Source: Candidatus Gugararchaeum adminiculabundum
Lineage (GTDB): Archaea; Micrarchaeota; Micrarchaeia; Burarchaeales; Gugararchaeaceae
Length of the DNA: 64,000 nucleotides
Assembly (NCBI GenBank): GCA_902384795.1
Contig: CABMDC010000012.1
Span: 135,970 to 199,969, forward strand
Direction of reading: 5' to 3'
Every line of letters starts with the position of its first letter. The stretch's first letter is position 1. Below, piece after piece: positions 43,871-51,419 of the stretch. Made by a program: the position numbers and the translations under genes. A model generated the notes under the pieces. That model saw only the letters and a program-made list of their open reading frames with translations. It did no database searches and was not told the DNA's origin.

Positions 43871-44821
43871 ATGCGTTTCGCAGCAGCAATATTCTTCGTA
43901 TCTATTTTGGCAATTTTTATTTACGCTGAAGTGCCCGAGCATGCGCCAAGCTTGGATTCCAAATGCGGAGCAGGCTGGCAGTGGTCGCGCGGCATTGCCG
44001 GCTGCGCCCAGGCCGACTGCCCTGCGGATGTGGGAAGGACTTATACTTATGGCTGCAAATGCCCGGAAGGGAAAAAGTGCTGCTATGAAAACCAGCTCAT
44101 GAAATCCGTGATTGATTCGACTGGCTATTGCCCAGGTGAAACTCCGCCGGTTGCGGAAATGACAGGAGTAATCAGCGCAGTGCAAGGGGACGTGGAGTGC
44201 AGCACCGATGGCGGGAAAACTTTCGCGCCCTGCGGGGTTGGCACGAAAATAAAGAAAGGAGATTATGTGTCAACTGGATTCGGGTCAAGCGCAACGGTAA
44301 ATTTCAGCTATGGAAGCGTTCAGACTTATTCGACCACCCAGTTCAGAATAGATGAATACTCGAACGCGAGCAATATTGAAAGAACGCAGATGTTCCTGCG
44401 CGTTGGCTCGGTTGCCGCAAGAATCGAACGCCACACCAATGCGATAAGAAGCGATTTCTCAGTGGTTACTCCGACCGCGAGCTCGAGCATACGCGGGAGC
44501 GCGATGGATGTGAGCTATGACAATGAGACCAATGTGACAACCGTGACTGTAACCGAGGATGTGGCATTTGTAAAAGGGGTCAATGATGGCGCTGAAGTGC
44601 AGGTTTCGCAGGGAGAAACCTACCAGGCAGCTTCTGATGGGAATGCGGTGAAAAGCGAAACTCCGAACGGAACAGGCAGAACGGACACGGGAACTGGAAG
44701 CGGAACTGCTAATGGGAATGGAAGCAATGAAGGAACAACTGGCGCCAAAGGCAAGATGTGCGGAATCATTTTCGTGCCGCTCGCGCTGCTGGCGGGAATT
44801 TTAATTGCGAGAAGGAATTAG
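43871..44821 (+). CDS. Secreted FecR-domain-like protein with C-terminal anchor
   Basis: This protein of about 316 aa has an N-terminal signal (FAAAIFFVSILAIFIYA). A Cys-rich segment (about 30-75: CGAGWQW...GCAQADCPADVG...CKCPEGKKCCYEN) follows. The middle resembles FecR: VISAVQGDVECSTDGGKTFAPCGVGTKIKKGDYVSTG, SSATVNFSYGS, and PTASSSIRGSAMDVSYDNETNVTTVTVTEDVAFV. The end is a Thr/Gly/Asn-rich linker and a hydrophobic segment with a basic tail (IIFVPLALLAGILIARRN), a surface anchor. I chose the ATG at 43871 with GGTGG upstream. Its place between nurA and herA is not explained by known function. Confidence 0.8.
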   Translation: MRFAAAIFFVSILAIFIYAEVPEHAPSLDSKCGAGWQWSRGIAGCAQADCPADVGRTYTYGCKCPEGKKCCYENQLMKSVIDSTGYCPGETPPVAEMTGVISAVQGDVECSTDGGKTFAPCGVGTKIKKGDYVSTGFGSSATVNFSYGSVQTYSTTQFRIDEYSNASNIERTQMFLRVGSVAARIERHTNAIRSDFSVVTPTASSSIRGSAMDVSYDNETNVTTVTVTEDVAFVKGVNDGAEVQVSQGETYQAASDGNAVKSETPNGTGRTDTGTGSGTANGNGSNEGTTGAKGKMCGIIFVPLALLAGILIARRN

Positions 44822-44874
44822 GGGGGCCATTGGCACTTTTCTTCCCTTCACCAGCAACAACCCCTGCTCATTCT

Positions 44875-44882
44875 TTTAAATA
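44875..44882 (+). promoter_or_regulatory. TATA box of herA
   Basis: TTTAAATA lies 24-31 bases before the ATG at 44906. HerA thus has its own promoter and probably a leaderless mRNA. Confidence 0.6.
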
Positions 44883-44905
44883 GCCTTTTGCCCTAATTTC
44901 TGCCT

Positions 44906-46414
44906 ATGGCGAACAGCGAGCTAGGAACCGTAATTTCCACTTTCGAGGGGCCCACTACTGCGAACTTTGCGTTTGTGATTTCCAATACCAAGGTGAGAAA
45001 GGGGCAATTCGTGCAGACGCAAACTGAGGATGGACTGCTAATTGGAATGGTGCTCGAGATTACGCGCGCGAACAGGTATTTTGAAAGGGCCGAGTCTGTT
45101 GCTGAGTATGAGAAGAATTCCAGCATGGTTGCCAGTTTTCCAACCCAGGATTGGGAGTATGTGATTGCGAACACCAAGGCGCTGGGGCTGTTCAAGGACA
45201 GGAATTTGATAAGGTCTACTTTCCCGGCTGCGCCTGGAGCAAAAGTGCATGAAACCGATATTGACATGCTCAGGGAATTTTTGGGATTTGTGGAGAACGG
45301 GCTGAATATTGGAAAACTGCAGAACCATGATGTGGAAGTGAAACTTCCGCTGAATAATCTGTTTCAAAAGCACTTGGCAATGCTCGCAATGAGCGGTGCC
45401 GGGAAATCTTACCTGGCTTCGGTGATATTGGAAGAATTATTGGACAGGAAGCCAGAGTACGGAAGGCTGTCCGTAGTTGTGGTGGATGTGCACGGAGAAT
45501 ACCTAGGCTTTAAGCAGGGGGCCTATGCTGATAGGACGAGCGTGTTTGACGGGAGAAAAATCAGGGTTGGATTGCACAAGGTTTCTCCGCAGATGCTGTG
45601 CGAATTTTTGCCTGAATTGAATTCTGTGCAAAGAAGGGAGATTTCAAAAATAATGGGCGAGCTGCGGGCAGAAAGAAAGGAGATGGGGACCGCCTATGGA
45701 ATGCCGGATTTGATTGCAAGGATTGAGCAGGCGGACATGAACAAGGCGGTGAAATCCTCGCTCGTGGGCTGGCTGCTTGAATTGGATACTTACAAATTGT
45801 TTGGAAAAGGGGATTACCCGATAATGGATGAGCTGTGCAGGCCCGGGAGATTGTCGGTTCTTGATTTGAGCGATCTGGACAGCCAGAAGAAAAAGCAATT
45901 GATTGTCGCTTATTTTGCAAAGAAACTTTTCAGGCAGAGGAAAAAGGGGAAGATTCCACCATTTGCGCTGCTGGTTGAGGAGGCGCACAACTTTTGCAGG
46001 GAAAAGGCAAAGGCGAGCATGTCAATTTCAAAGCCGATTATTGAGACCATTGCGCGCGAGGGAAGAAAATTCGGAGCGAGCCTGATTTTGGTTTCCCAAA
46101 GGCCGGTCCAGTTGTCCACTACTGCGCTGAGCCAATGTAATACTAACATTTTCCTGAGGGTGACAAATCCCTATGACATCAAGCACATTGCTGAAAGCTG
46201 CGAGGGGATTGATTTCAGCATGCAGAATTCCATTACTTCTTTGAGAGTGGGAGAGGCGCTGATTGTGGGTGAGGCGGTTTCGCACCCTATTTTTGTGAAA
46301 GTGAGAAAACGAAAGAGCGTGAAATCGTCCAAGGGAGAGAGTTTGGAAACCCTGGCAAAGAAGTTTGAGGAAATGGAAGTAAAGAAAAAAGAAGACGTAG
46401 AGGCGTTCATATAG
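44906..46414 (+). CDS. herA: HerA bipolar DNA helicase/translocase
   Basis: This 502-aa protein is HerA, a hexameric FtsK-like ATPase that drives NurA nuclease during end resection. The N-terminal HAS barrel is LGTVISTFEGPTTANFAFVI...KGQFVQTQTEDGLLIGMV. The ATPase has Walker A MLAMSGAGKSYLAS, Walker B-like VVVVDVHGEYLG and PPFALLVEEAHNFC, then TIAREGRKFGASLILVSQRPVQL and the arginine-finger region TNIFLRVTNPYDIKHI. The C-terminal tail is Lys/Glu-rich. Length is normal. Confidence 0.96.
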   Translation: MANSELGTVISTFEGPTTANFAFVISNTKVRKGQFVQTQTEDGLLIGMVLEITRANRYFERAESVAEYEKNSSMVASFPTQDWEYVIANTKALGLFKDRNLIRSTFPAAPGAKVHETDIDMLREFLGFVENGLNIGKLQNHDVEVKLPLNNLFQKHLAMLAMSGAGKSYLASVILEELLDRKPEYGRLSVVVVDVHGEYLGFKQGAYADRTSVFDGRKIRVGLHKVSPQMLCEFLPELNSVQRREISKIMGELRAERKEMGTAYGMPDLIARIEQADMNKAVKSSLVGWLLELDTYKLFGKGDYPIMDELCRPGRLSVLDLSDLDSQKKKQLIVAYFAKKLFRQRKKGKIPPFALLVEEAHNFCREKAKASMSISKPIIETIAREGRKFGASLILVSQRPVQLSTTALSQCNTNIFLRVTNPYDIKHIAESCEGIDFSMQNSITSLRVGEALIVGEAVSHPIFVKVRKRKSVKSSKGESLETLAKKFEEMEVKKKEDVEAFI

Positions 46415-46432
46415 AATTTAGAGAGTGAAAAA

Positions 46433-47062
46433 ATGAAAGTCTGCAAAATCTGCGGTGGAAAATATAAAGCAAAAGGGCTGTGCGAAAAACATTACAATCA
46501 AACCCCGGAAGCGAAAGCAAAACACAGAGAGTATATGAGAAAATATTACCATAAACCAGACATAAAGGAGAAATGGAGCTTACGTGCCAGGAGATATTAT
46601 CAAACTCATAAACAAGAGATACTTGAACAAGTGCATAGGTACGGCAAAAGTCAAAGATGCAAAGAAAAAAGACGTTTGTTAAGGAAAAAATGGAATGAAA
46701 ACCCAAAAAAAGTAGAGCAAATAAAAAACGGACGATTTAAACACCGACACACAGAAAAATATCGTTTAACAAGAAAATTAAATGTCCAAAAACGGAGAGT
46801 TAAACTAAAAACTTTGAACCCGATAAAAGCAAAAGATTGGCTGGCAATTCGCAACTTTTCACCATTATGCTCCATGTGTGGGCGTTTTGTCGAGTGCAAA
46901 AACCTAACACTTGATCACATTATTCCGATCAGCAAAGGCGGCACTAATGACAAAGAGAATATCCAAGCATTGTGTAGTTTGTGTAATCGTCGCAAACATA
47001 ATTTTGTGAATGAAGAATTAGAAGCAACAAAACTCATTATGCAAATTTGCGCCTCAAAATAG
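46433..47062 (+). CDS. HNH endonuclease, AT-rich, probably mobile
   Basis: This 209-aa protein has an N-terminal zinc-finger-like [18 protein letters not shown], a long basic helical region with many K, R, Y and H, and a C-terminal HNH nuclease: [45 protein letters not shown]. The overall form is that of a homing or intron-type endonuclease with repeat-like DNA-binding helices. The gene is visibly richer in A and T, with AAA/ATA codons, than its neighbours, suggesting recent transfer. It starts 18 bp after herA without its own TATA box. The element it might move is not evident. Confidence 0.9.
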   Translation: MKVCKICGGKYKAKGLCEKHYNQTPEAKAKHREYMRKYYHKPDIKEKWSLRARRYYQTHKQEILEQVHRYGKSQRCKEKRRLLRKKWNENPKKVEQIKNGRFKHRHTEKYRLTRKLNVQKRRVKLKTLNPIKAKDWLAIRNFSPLCSMCGRFVECKNLTLDHIIPISKGGTNDKENIQALCSLCNRRKHNFVNEELEATKLIMQICASK

Positions 47063-47078
47063 AACACCGACAGAAGCT

Positions 47079-47087
47079 TTTATATAA
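47079..47087 (+). promoter_or_regulatory. TATA box of galT
   Basis: TTTATATAA lies 31-39 bases before the ATG at 47118, overlapping the region just after the HNH gene stop. Confidence 0.65.
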
Positions 47088-47117
47088 ACCAAAGCAAAAA
47101 TTTGCTTGGTGCTTCAC

Positions 47118-48035
47118 ATGGGAGTAAACGAAATTCGCACTGATTTTATAGGAAGAAAAGTGATCATAGCCGACAACAGGGGAAAAAGGCCGCAGGATTT
47201 CACAAAAAAGGAAACCGTTACCATGGTGAGCACCCCTGAAAACTGTTTTTTCTGCCCTGGGAATGAGCACATGACCCCTCCGGAAATTGACAGGATTGAG
47301 GAAAACGGGAGATGGACAGTGCGGAGCTTTCCGAACAAGTTCAATGCCGTTGGCAAGGAATTCCCCAATGCCTACGGCGTCCATGAAGTGATTGTGGAAA
47401 CAGAAAGCCATTGGACGAGATTTTCCGAGCTTCCGGTTGGGAAGATTGCGCTTACGCTGGAGATGTACAGGAGAAGGATTGCAGCACTGAGCGAGATGGA
47501 CCGGATTGCGAATATCCAAATTTTCAAGAATTCGGGGATAAGCGCAGGCGCGTCCCTGGCGCACGAGCATTCGCAGCTGATTGCCACGGAGATTATTCCG
47601 GAGATCGTTGAAAGGGAGCTGAAAGTGATTACGCACAGGGACGAATGCCCGCTGTGCGAGATGGTGCGCAATGAGAAAGAAAATGCGGTTTACGAGGATG
47701 CGGACTGCATTGTGATTGCGCCCCAGGCCTCGCGCTTCCCCTTTGAATTCTGGCTTATTCCGAAAAAGCACATGAAAAGCCTGGCTGGCGCGAGCAACGG
47801 GCAGCGGGGAAGCCTGGCAAAGGGGCTGAAAGACCTGCTGGAAAAGGCGGATTTGGTGCTGGGAAAGCCGGACTACAACTTCTGGCTCCACGACGGGCCG
47901 GTGCATGCCGAGGACTTCCATTATCACCTGGAATTCGCGCCCAGGGTGTCCATGTGGGCCGGCTGGGAATACGCCTCGGACATACCCATAAACAGGATGC
48001 CGCCGGAGCTGGCTGCCAAATTCTTCCAGAGCTAG
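47118..48035 (+). CDS. galT: Galactose-1-phosphate uridylyltransferase-like protein
   Basis: This protein of about 305 aa belongs to the GalT branch of the HIT superfamily. It has VNEIRTDFIGRKVIIA, the zinc-type CFFCPGNE, SFPNKFNAV, the active-site SLAHEHSQL and a second half with CPLCEMV and FWLIPKKH. It would transfer UMP between sugar phosphates; the true substrate in archaea may not be galactose. The ATG at 47118 is chosen over an upstream GTG because the protein then starts at the family block. Confidence 0.92.
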   Translation: MGVNEIRTDFIGRKVIIADNRGKRPQDFTKKETVTMVSTPENCFFCPGNEHMTPPEIDRIEENGRWTVRSFPNKFNAVGKEFPNAYGVHEVIVETESHWTRFSELPVGKIALTLEMYRRRIAALSEMDRIANIQIFKNSGISAGASLAHEHSQLIATEIIPEIVERELKVITHRDECPLCEMVRNEKENAVYEDADCIVIAPQASRFPFEFWLIPKKHMKSLAGASNGQRGSLAKGLKDLLEKADLVLGKPDYNFWLHDGPVHAEDFHYHLEFAPRVSMWAGWEYASDIPINRMPPELAAKFFQS

Positions 48036-48064
48036 TTCTATCGGCGATAAACACAGCTACGACA

Positions 48065-48230
48065 CGGGCTCTGCAGAAAACATCTGCGGCAGCAATGCGC
48101 CCAGCGCTGCCGCCAACTACGCGGCGACTTTCTCGAGAAAGTCGGTCGCCCTCGGGGGCGACTGCCCCAGGAACCGCGGGCGCAGCGCTGTTTTTGGCGG
48201 CATTGCTGCCAACGATTTCTACAGAGCCTT
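48065..48230. repeat. Long imperfect palindrome with internal hairpins, flanked by CGACA repeats
   Basis: This non-coding stretch folds almost end to end. The outer arms GGCTCTG and CAGAGCC pair, followed by AGAAA/TTTCT, GGCAGCAATGC/GCATTGCTGCC (11 bp) and CAGCGCTG/CAGCGCTG. Inside lie the hairpins CGACTTTC-TCGA-GAAAGTCG and GTCGCCC-TCG-GGGGCGAC. The 5-mer CGACA flanks both sides (48060-48064 and 48231-48235), resembling a target-site duplication. No transposase frame is present. It could be a structured RNA or a MITE-like element. Confidence 0.65.
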
Positions 48231-48254
48231 CGACAGGTGCCGAAATACTAACCT

Positions 48255-48263
48255 TTTATATAC
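48255..48263 (+). promoter_or_regulatory. TATA box of the 48302 gene
   Basis: TTTATATAC lies about 39-47 bases before the ATG at 48302. The leader would contain GGTGGGG as ribosome binding site. The inverted repeat CCAC-N9-GTGG (48271-48287) lies near the predicted start site. Confidence 0.65.
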
Positions 48264-48301
48264 TTGTTCGACCACAATATATACGTGGTGGGGTTAGCAT
48301 T

Positions 48302-49348
48302 ATGACTAGTCCAAAAGTTCAGAAAATTCAAGCTTCACCCGAAGGGCTGGACAGCCAGAAGGCGATAGCCAAAAGGCAGATTGTTCCCATTGAAGGAACA
48401 TTTGAAGCCGCGAAGAGCGTTGCCACTATTTATGAATTCAAGTCTGAAATGCACCGGAAGCAGCAGATGGAAGCCGAGGAAAGGCACTCGCTCAGGGAAA
48501 AGGTTTCCAAGAGGATTAGGACCGAGAAACAGGGCGAGTTTGTTATTGAAACAAGAAAACCAAGCAAAAGCTCGGGCCTGATTTACAATCAAATTGTCAA
48601 ATTTGTGCTTTTGAACAGGAGCGAACTGAAGGGAGTTTCGGATATTGAAAACTGGCAGCTCAGGATGGTTGTCGGAAACAACATAATTTTCAGCACCGGG
48701 AAAGGGATGGTAATCGGGCTGGTTGAGTTCGGGAAAATGGACGAATTCACCCTAAGGGGACGAATGGAGCAACTGCGCGCGCTCAGGGACAATGGCGCAC
48801 CGATGCTCGAGCCCATTGGCTATGCAAAGACTTCCGATGGGAAACTTTTCATGATTCACAGTCTGGATTTTGATAACCTGACCACCATAAGCGACCCGCA
48901 CCTGTTCACTGAAGAGCAGGGGGTGGGGCTTGCTAAGAAAATCATTGGCGCGATTATGCACCTGAAGACATTCGAAACAATGCACGGGGCGCCGAGGCTT
49001 TCGAACACCTTCGTGATTGAGGAGGAAAAGGAATTGAGGGTTATGTTTATTGGAACCCCGTACACGCAGAAAGTCCAGGAGGGACAGAACCAGCTAAAGG
49101 ATTTCGAGCCTGAGATTTTCTTTGCATTGGCAGGCATGCTTAATGCTGGTGTTCTCCAGGGGATGTACCTGGTCCCGGAAATTCTTCAGGACTGTTACGG
49201 TTCAAAGAAATCTATTCCAATTGATGCGATTAGGAAAATCCAGGGGTACAGAAAATTTGTGCGCGACAATGCAAAGCCCGGAAGGCTGGTTCCTGTGATC
49301 GAGTACAAGGAAGCGCGGACCGATGGAAGGGAAGAGCGCGTGGCGTAA
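48302..49348 (+). CDS. Unknown protein with kinase-like (pseudokinase?) features
   Basis: This protein of about 348 aa has a polar helical N-terminus (residues 1-95, many E/K/R) and a C-terminal domain whose order of elements recalls small-molecule kinases: a beta-rich part (LRMVVGNNIIFSTGKGMVIGLVEFG), LEPIGYAKTSDGKLFMIHSLDF in hinge-like position, and MHGAPRLSNTFVIEEEKELRVMFIGTPY where kinases have HGDxxxxN and a DFG-like strand. The catalytic Asp of that loop is absent (HGAP), so it may be inactive or unrelated. The ATG at 48302 has GGTGGGG upstream; the longer frame to 47954 crosses galT and the palindrome and is rejected. Confidence 0.7.
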   Translation: MTSPKVQKIQASPEGLDSQKAIAKRQIVPIEGTFEAAKSVATIYEFKSEMHRKQQMEAEERHSLREKVSKRIRTEKQGEFVIETRKPSKSSGLIYNQIVKFVLLNRSELKGVSDIENWQLRMVVGNNIIFSTGKGMVIGLVEFGKMDEFTLRGRMEQLRALRDNGAPMLEPIGYAKTSDGKLFMIHSLDFDNLTTISDPHLFTEEQGVGLAKKIIGAIMHLKTFETMHGAPRLSNTFVIEEEKELRVMFIGTPYTQKVQEGQNQLKDFEPEIFFALAGMLNAGVLQGMYLVPEILQDCYGSKKSIPIDAIRKIQGYRKFVRDNAKPGRLVPVIEYKEARTDGREERVA

Positions 49349-49360
49349 TTAGTCTGGCGT

Positions 49361-51259
49361 TTATTCTGCGTCAGTTGATTTCTTCTCTGCTTGTTTTTGC
49401 TTTTCCGTTTCTTTTGCTTCGGATTTTTGCCAGAATTTTTTTGCCAACAGCTCCGGCTGGGCTGAGATTATGTAGTCGAAATCCTTGGGAAAGCATTTGG
49501 AATAGTTCTGCCAGGCGAACCTTTCATCCAGGAAAACTATGAGCCCTTTGTCGTTCTCGCTCCGGACGCATCTTCCCGCCGCCTGGAGGCCTTTGATTAT
49601 TGCAGGGAAAAGATAGCCGTATTCCCAGCCTTTTCCGAATTTCTTTTCGCAATAGTCAATCACTGCCTGCACTTCAATGGACATTTCTTCCAGGGCAATG
49701 CCGACTATTACCGCGCATTTGAGCGAATTGTTTGCGTAATCAAGCCCTTCGCTGAGGCTGCCGCCCTGGACCGCGAAGATGACGGAATTGTCAGCGGAAT
49801 TGAATTTGTGGAGAAGCTCGCGCATTTCGTGCGGAGTCATTTTCTCGTTCTGGGTCAGGATTTGCTTGCTGGTGATTATGAGTGGCGCAACGCAGCGTAG
49901 AACTTTGTAGGAAGGGAAAAAGACTGCCGCATTGCCAGGGGTTTCATTAACCACTTTGCCCGCGACCCCTGCGAGCTTGGAGTATTCTTCCGCTCCGCGC
50001 TTTCTATATTGGGTGCTGGCAGTGGTGGTGATTATGTTCAGGCGGTTCAGGCGCGGAAACGGGGATTTGTATTCCTTGAGAATTGCGCGCTCAACTCCTA
50101 AAATGTCACGGTGCATTTCTAATGGAACAAGCGTTCCGCTCATGAGAATGCTGGAGTAGCATTGGTTTAGAACAGGGGCAGTGGCAACGCGGGCATCCAG
50201 GCAATTTTTTGAAAGTGCAAAATTCCGTGAGCGGAGAACGCGGATGTGCGTGTCGCTTTCCTCGTCCCAGGAAGCCAGGAAGCGCGCAAACTTTATGCAC
50301 CCGCTCCGGTGGTTTGTTTTTTCAATGAATTCCTTGCCCGCATCCTCAAGCATTGATGCCATGGACTGCTTTTCCATGAAATTGCCGAATAGCTCGATGA
50401 ACTCCTGGCGCGAGACCAGTTTCTCCTTATTGGCGCCCAAATTTTCTACGCAATGATGCACATAGGCGCGTTCCATCCTCTGGAAAAGAAGGGATTCTGC
50501 GTTTAGACCGAGCATTTTCAATTCGCGCGAGCAGCGCTCAATCACTTTTGAATTTATGGTGGTGCTCATTTGCTCCCGCACCCGGTGGGCTAAATTATGG
50601 GCTTCATCGACTATTACTATGCAGTTGGAGAGTTTCTTTCCGCTGCGCGCAAGCAGAATTTTGCGGATGTCTGCACGGAAAAGCTGGAAATAATCAGCAA
50701 CTATCACGCTTGCCCCTGAAGCGTGCTTCATGGAAAATTCATAGGGGCAGGCTTCGGCTTCGCAGGCGCGCTCGAAAACTTCATTATGAAACATGACTTC
50801 CTTGTTCATGATTTTTTTGAAAAGAGCGTCCGCTTTCTGCTGCTGGGGAAGGGTGTAGCCGCGCGCATTGGCGAAAAAATCGCAGGTTTCGTTCTGGCGC
50901 TTTCTTTCGCAGGAGGGGTAGAAGCTGTCGCTGTCCAGCTCCTGCAGGATTGGATGACCGCACATGTACCGCCTGCCAACCACGTCTGCGCAGGTGATTT
51001 TCAGATTGTTCTTTTTGTTTATCCCGTCAATCACTTCAACCGCTATTTTGTGCTGGGAAATTTTTGGAGTGAGAAAGAAAACTGTTAAATTGTGCTCCAG
51101 GGCGAAAGTGAGCGCGGCGGAGAGCGATGCGTCTGTTTTGCCTAATCCTAGGGGAGCGTGGCACATTAGATTCTGCTTGTTTTCCAGGGCGCTTGCTATG
51201 TCGGAAATCATTTCCTTTTGGAAATCCCTTTGCTTTGCGTGCCTGAAAAGCAGTGGCAT
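49361..51259 (-). CDS. XPD/Rad3-family DNA helicase with iron-sulfur cysteines
   Basis: This 632-aa SF2 helicase resembles XPD/DinG. It has Walker A CHAPLGLGKTDAS, four candidate Fe-S ligands (MCGHP, YPSCERKRQNETC, EAEACPYE), DEAH box VIVDEAHNLAH, and C-terminal motifs SILMSGTLVP, VIFAVQGGSLSEGLDY and GLQAAGRCVRSENDKG. XPD-type enzymes unwind DNA 5' to 3'. The C-terminus is Lys/Glu-rich. It is downstream of rad50 on the same strand, within a repair neighbourhood with nurA and herA. Confidence 0.92.
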   Translation of the reverse strand: MPLLFRHAKQRDFQKEMISDIASALENKQNLMCHAPLGLGKTDASLSAALTFALEHNLTVFFLTPKISQHKIAVEVIDGINKKNNLKITCADVVGRRYMCGHPILQELDSDSFYPSCERKRQNETCDFFANARGYTLPQQQKADALFKKIMNKEVMFHNEVFERACEAEACPYEFSMKHASGASVIVADYFQLFRADIRKILLARSGKKLSNCIVIVDEAHNLAHRVREQMSTTINSKVIERCSRELKMLGLNAESLLFQRMERAYVHHCVENLGANKEKLVSRQEFIELFGNFMEKQSMASMLEDAGKEFIEKTNHRSGCIKFARFLASWDEESDTHIRVLRSRNFALSKNCLDARVATAPVLNQCYSSILMSGTLVPLEMHRDILGVERAILKEYKSPFPRLNRLNIITTTASTQYRKRGAEEYSKLAGVAGKVVNETPGNAAVFFPSYKVLRCVAPLIITSKQILTQNEKMTPHEMRELLHKFNSADNSVIFAVQGGSLSEGLDYANNSLKCAVIVGIALEEMSIEVQAVIDYCEKKFGKGWEYGYLFPAIIKGLQAAGRCVRSENDKGLIVFLDERFAWQNYSKCFPKDFDYIISAQPELLAKKFWQKSEAKETEKQKQAEKKSTDAE

Positions 51260-51315
51260 AGGTAGAATTTGGGGTGCGAGAATTTAAAACGAAATTCAGC
51301 TTGTTGCCGGTAAAA

Positions 51316-51419
51316 GTAGAGCGCACATTGCTATAACAGAGCCGCTCTACGCGTTCAACATCCAGAGCGAAACAGGCTGCCCAGATGAAGAGCTCGCGAT
51401 TACTCGCTCGCTCTCATCC
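51316..51419 (+). ncRNA. Structured intergenic element, copy B
   Basis: Between the helicase and rad50 genes lies a hairpin GTAGAGCG (51316-51323) / CGCTCTAC (51343-51350), then a core starting GTTCAACATCCAGAG and a final stem-loop GATGA-A-GAGC-TC-GCGA / TCGC-TC-GCTC-TCATC. The final part overlaps the rad50 stop. Copy A at 31957-32173 has the same order of parts, the same TC/TC internal loop and different but paired inner helices. On the minus strand the first hairpin is followed by TTTT, so it may also help end the rad50 transcript. Confidence 0.5.

Noticed and set aside
48065-48230. RNase P RNA or SRP RNA
   Set aside because: The conserved RNase P motifs (GAGGAAAGTCC-type and ACAGAA-type cores) and the SRP domain IV loop are missing.
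47954-48301. N-terminal extension of the 48302 gene
   Set aside because: It overlaps galT and the long palindrome; a good ribosome binding site and TATA box mark the ATG at 48302.
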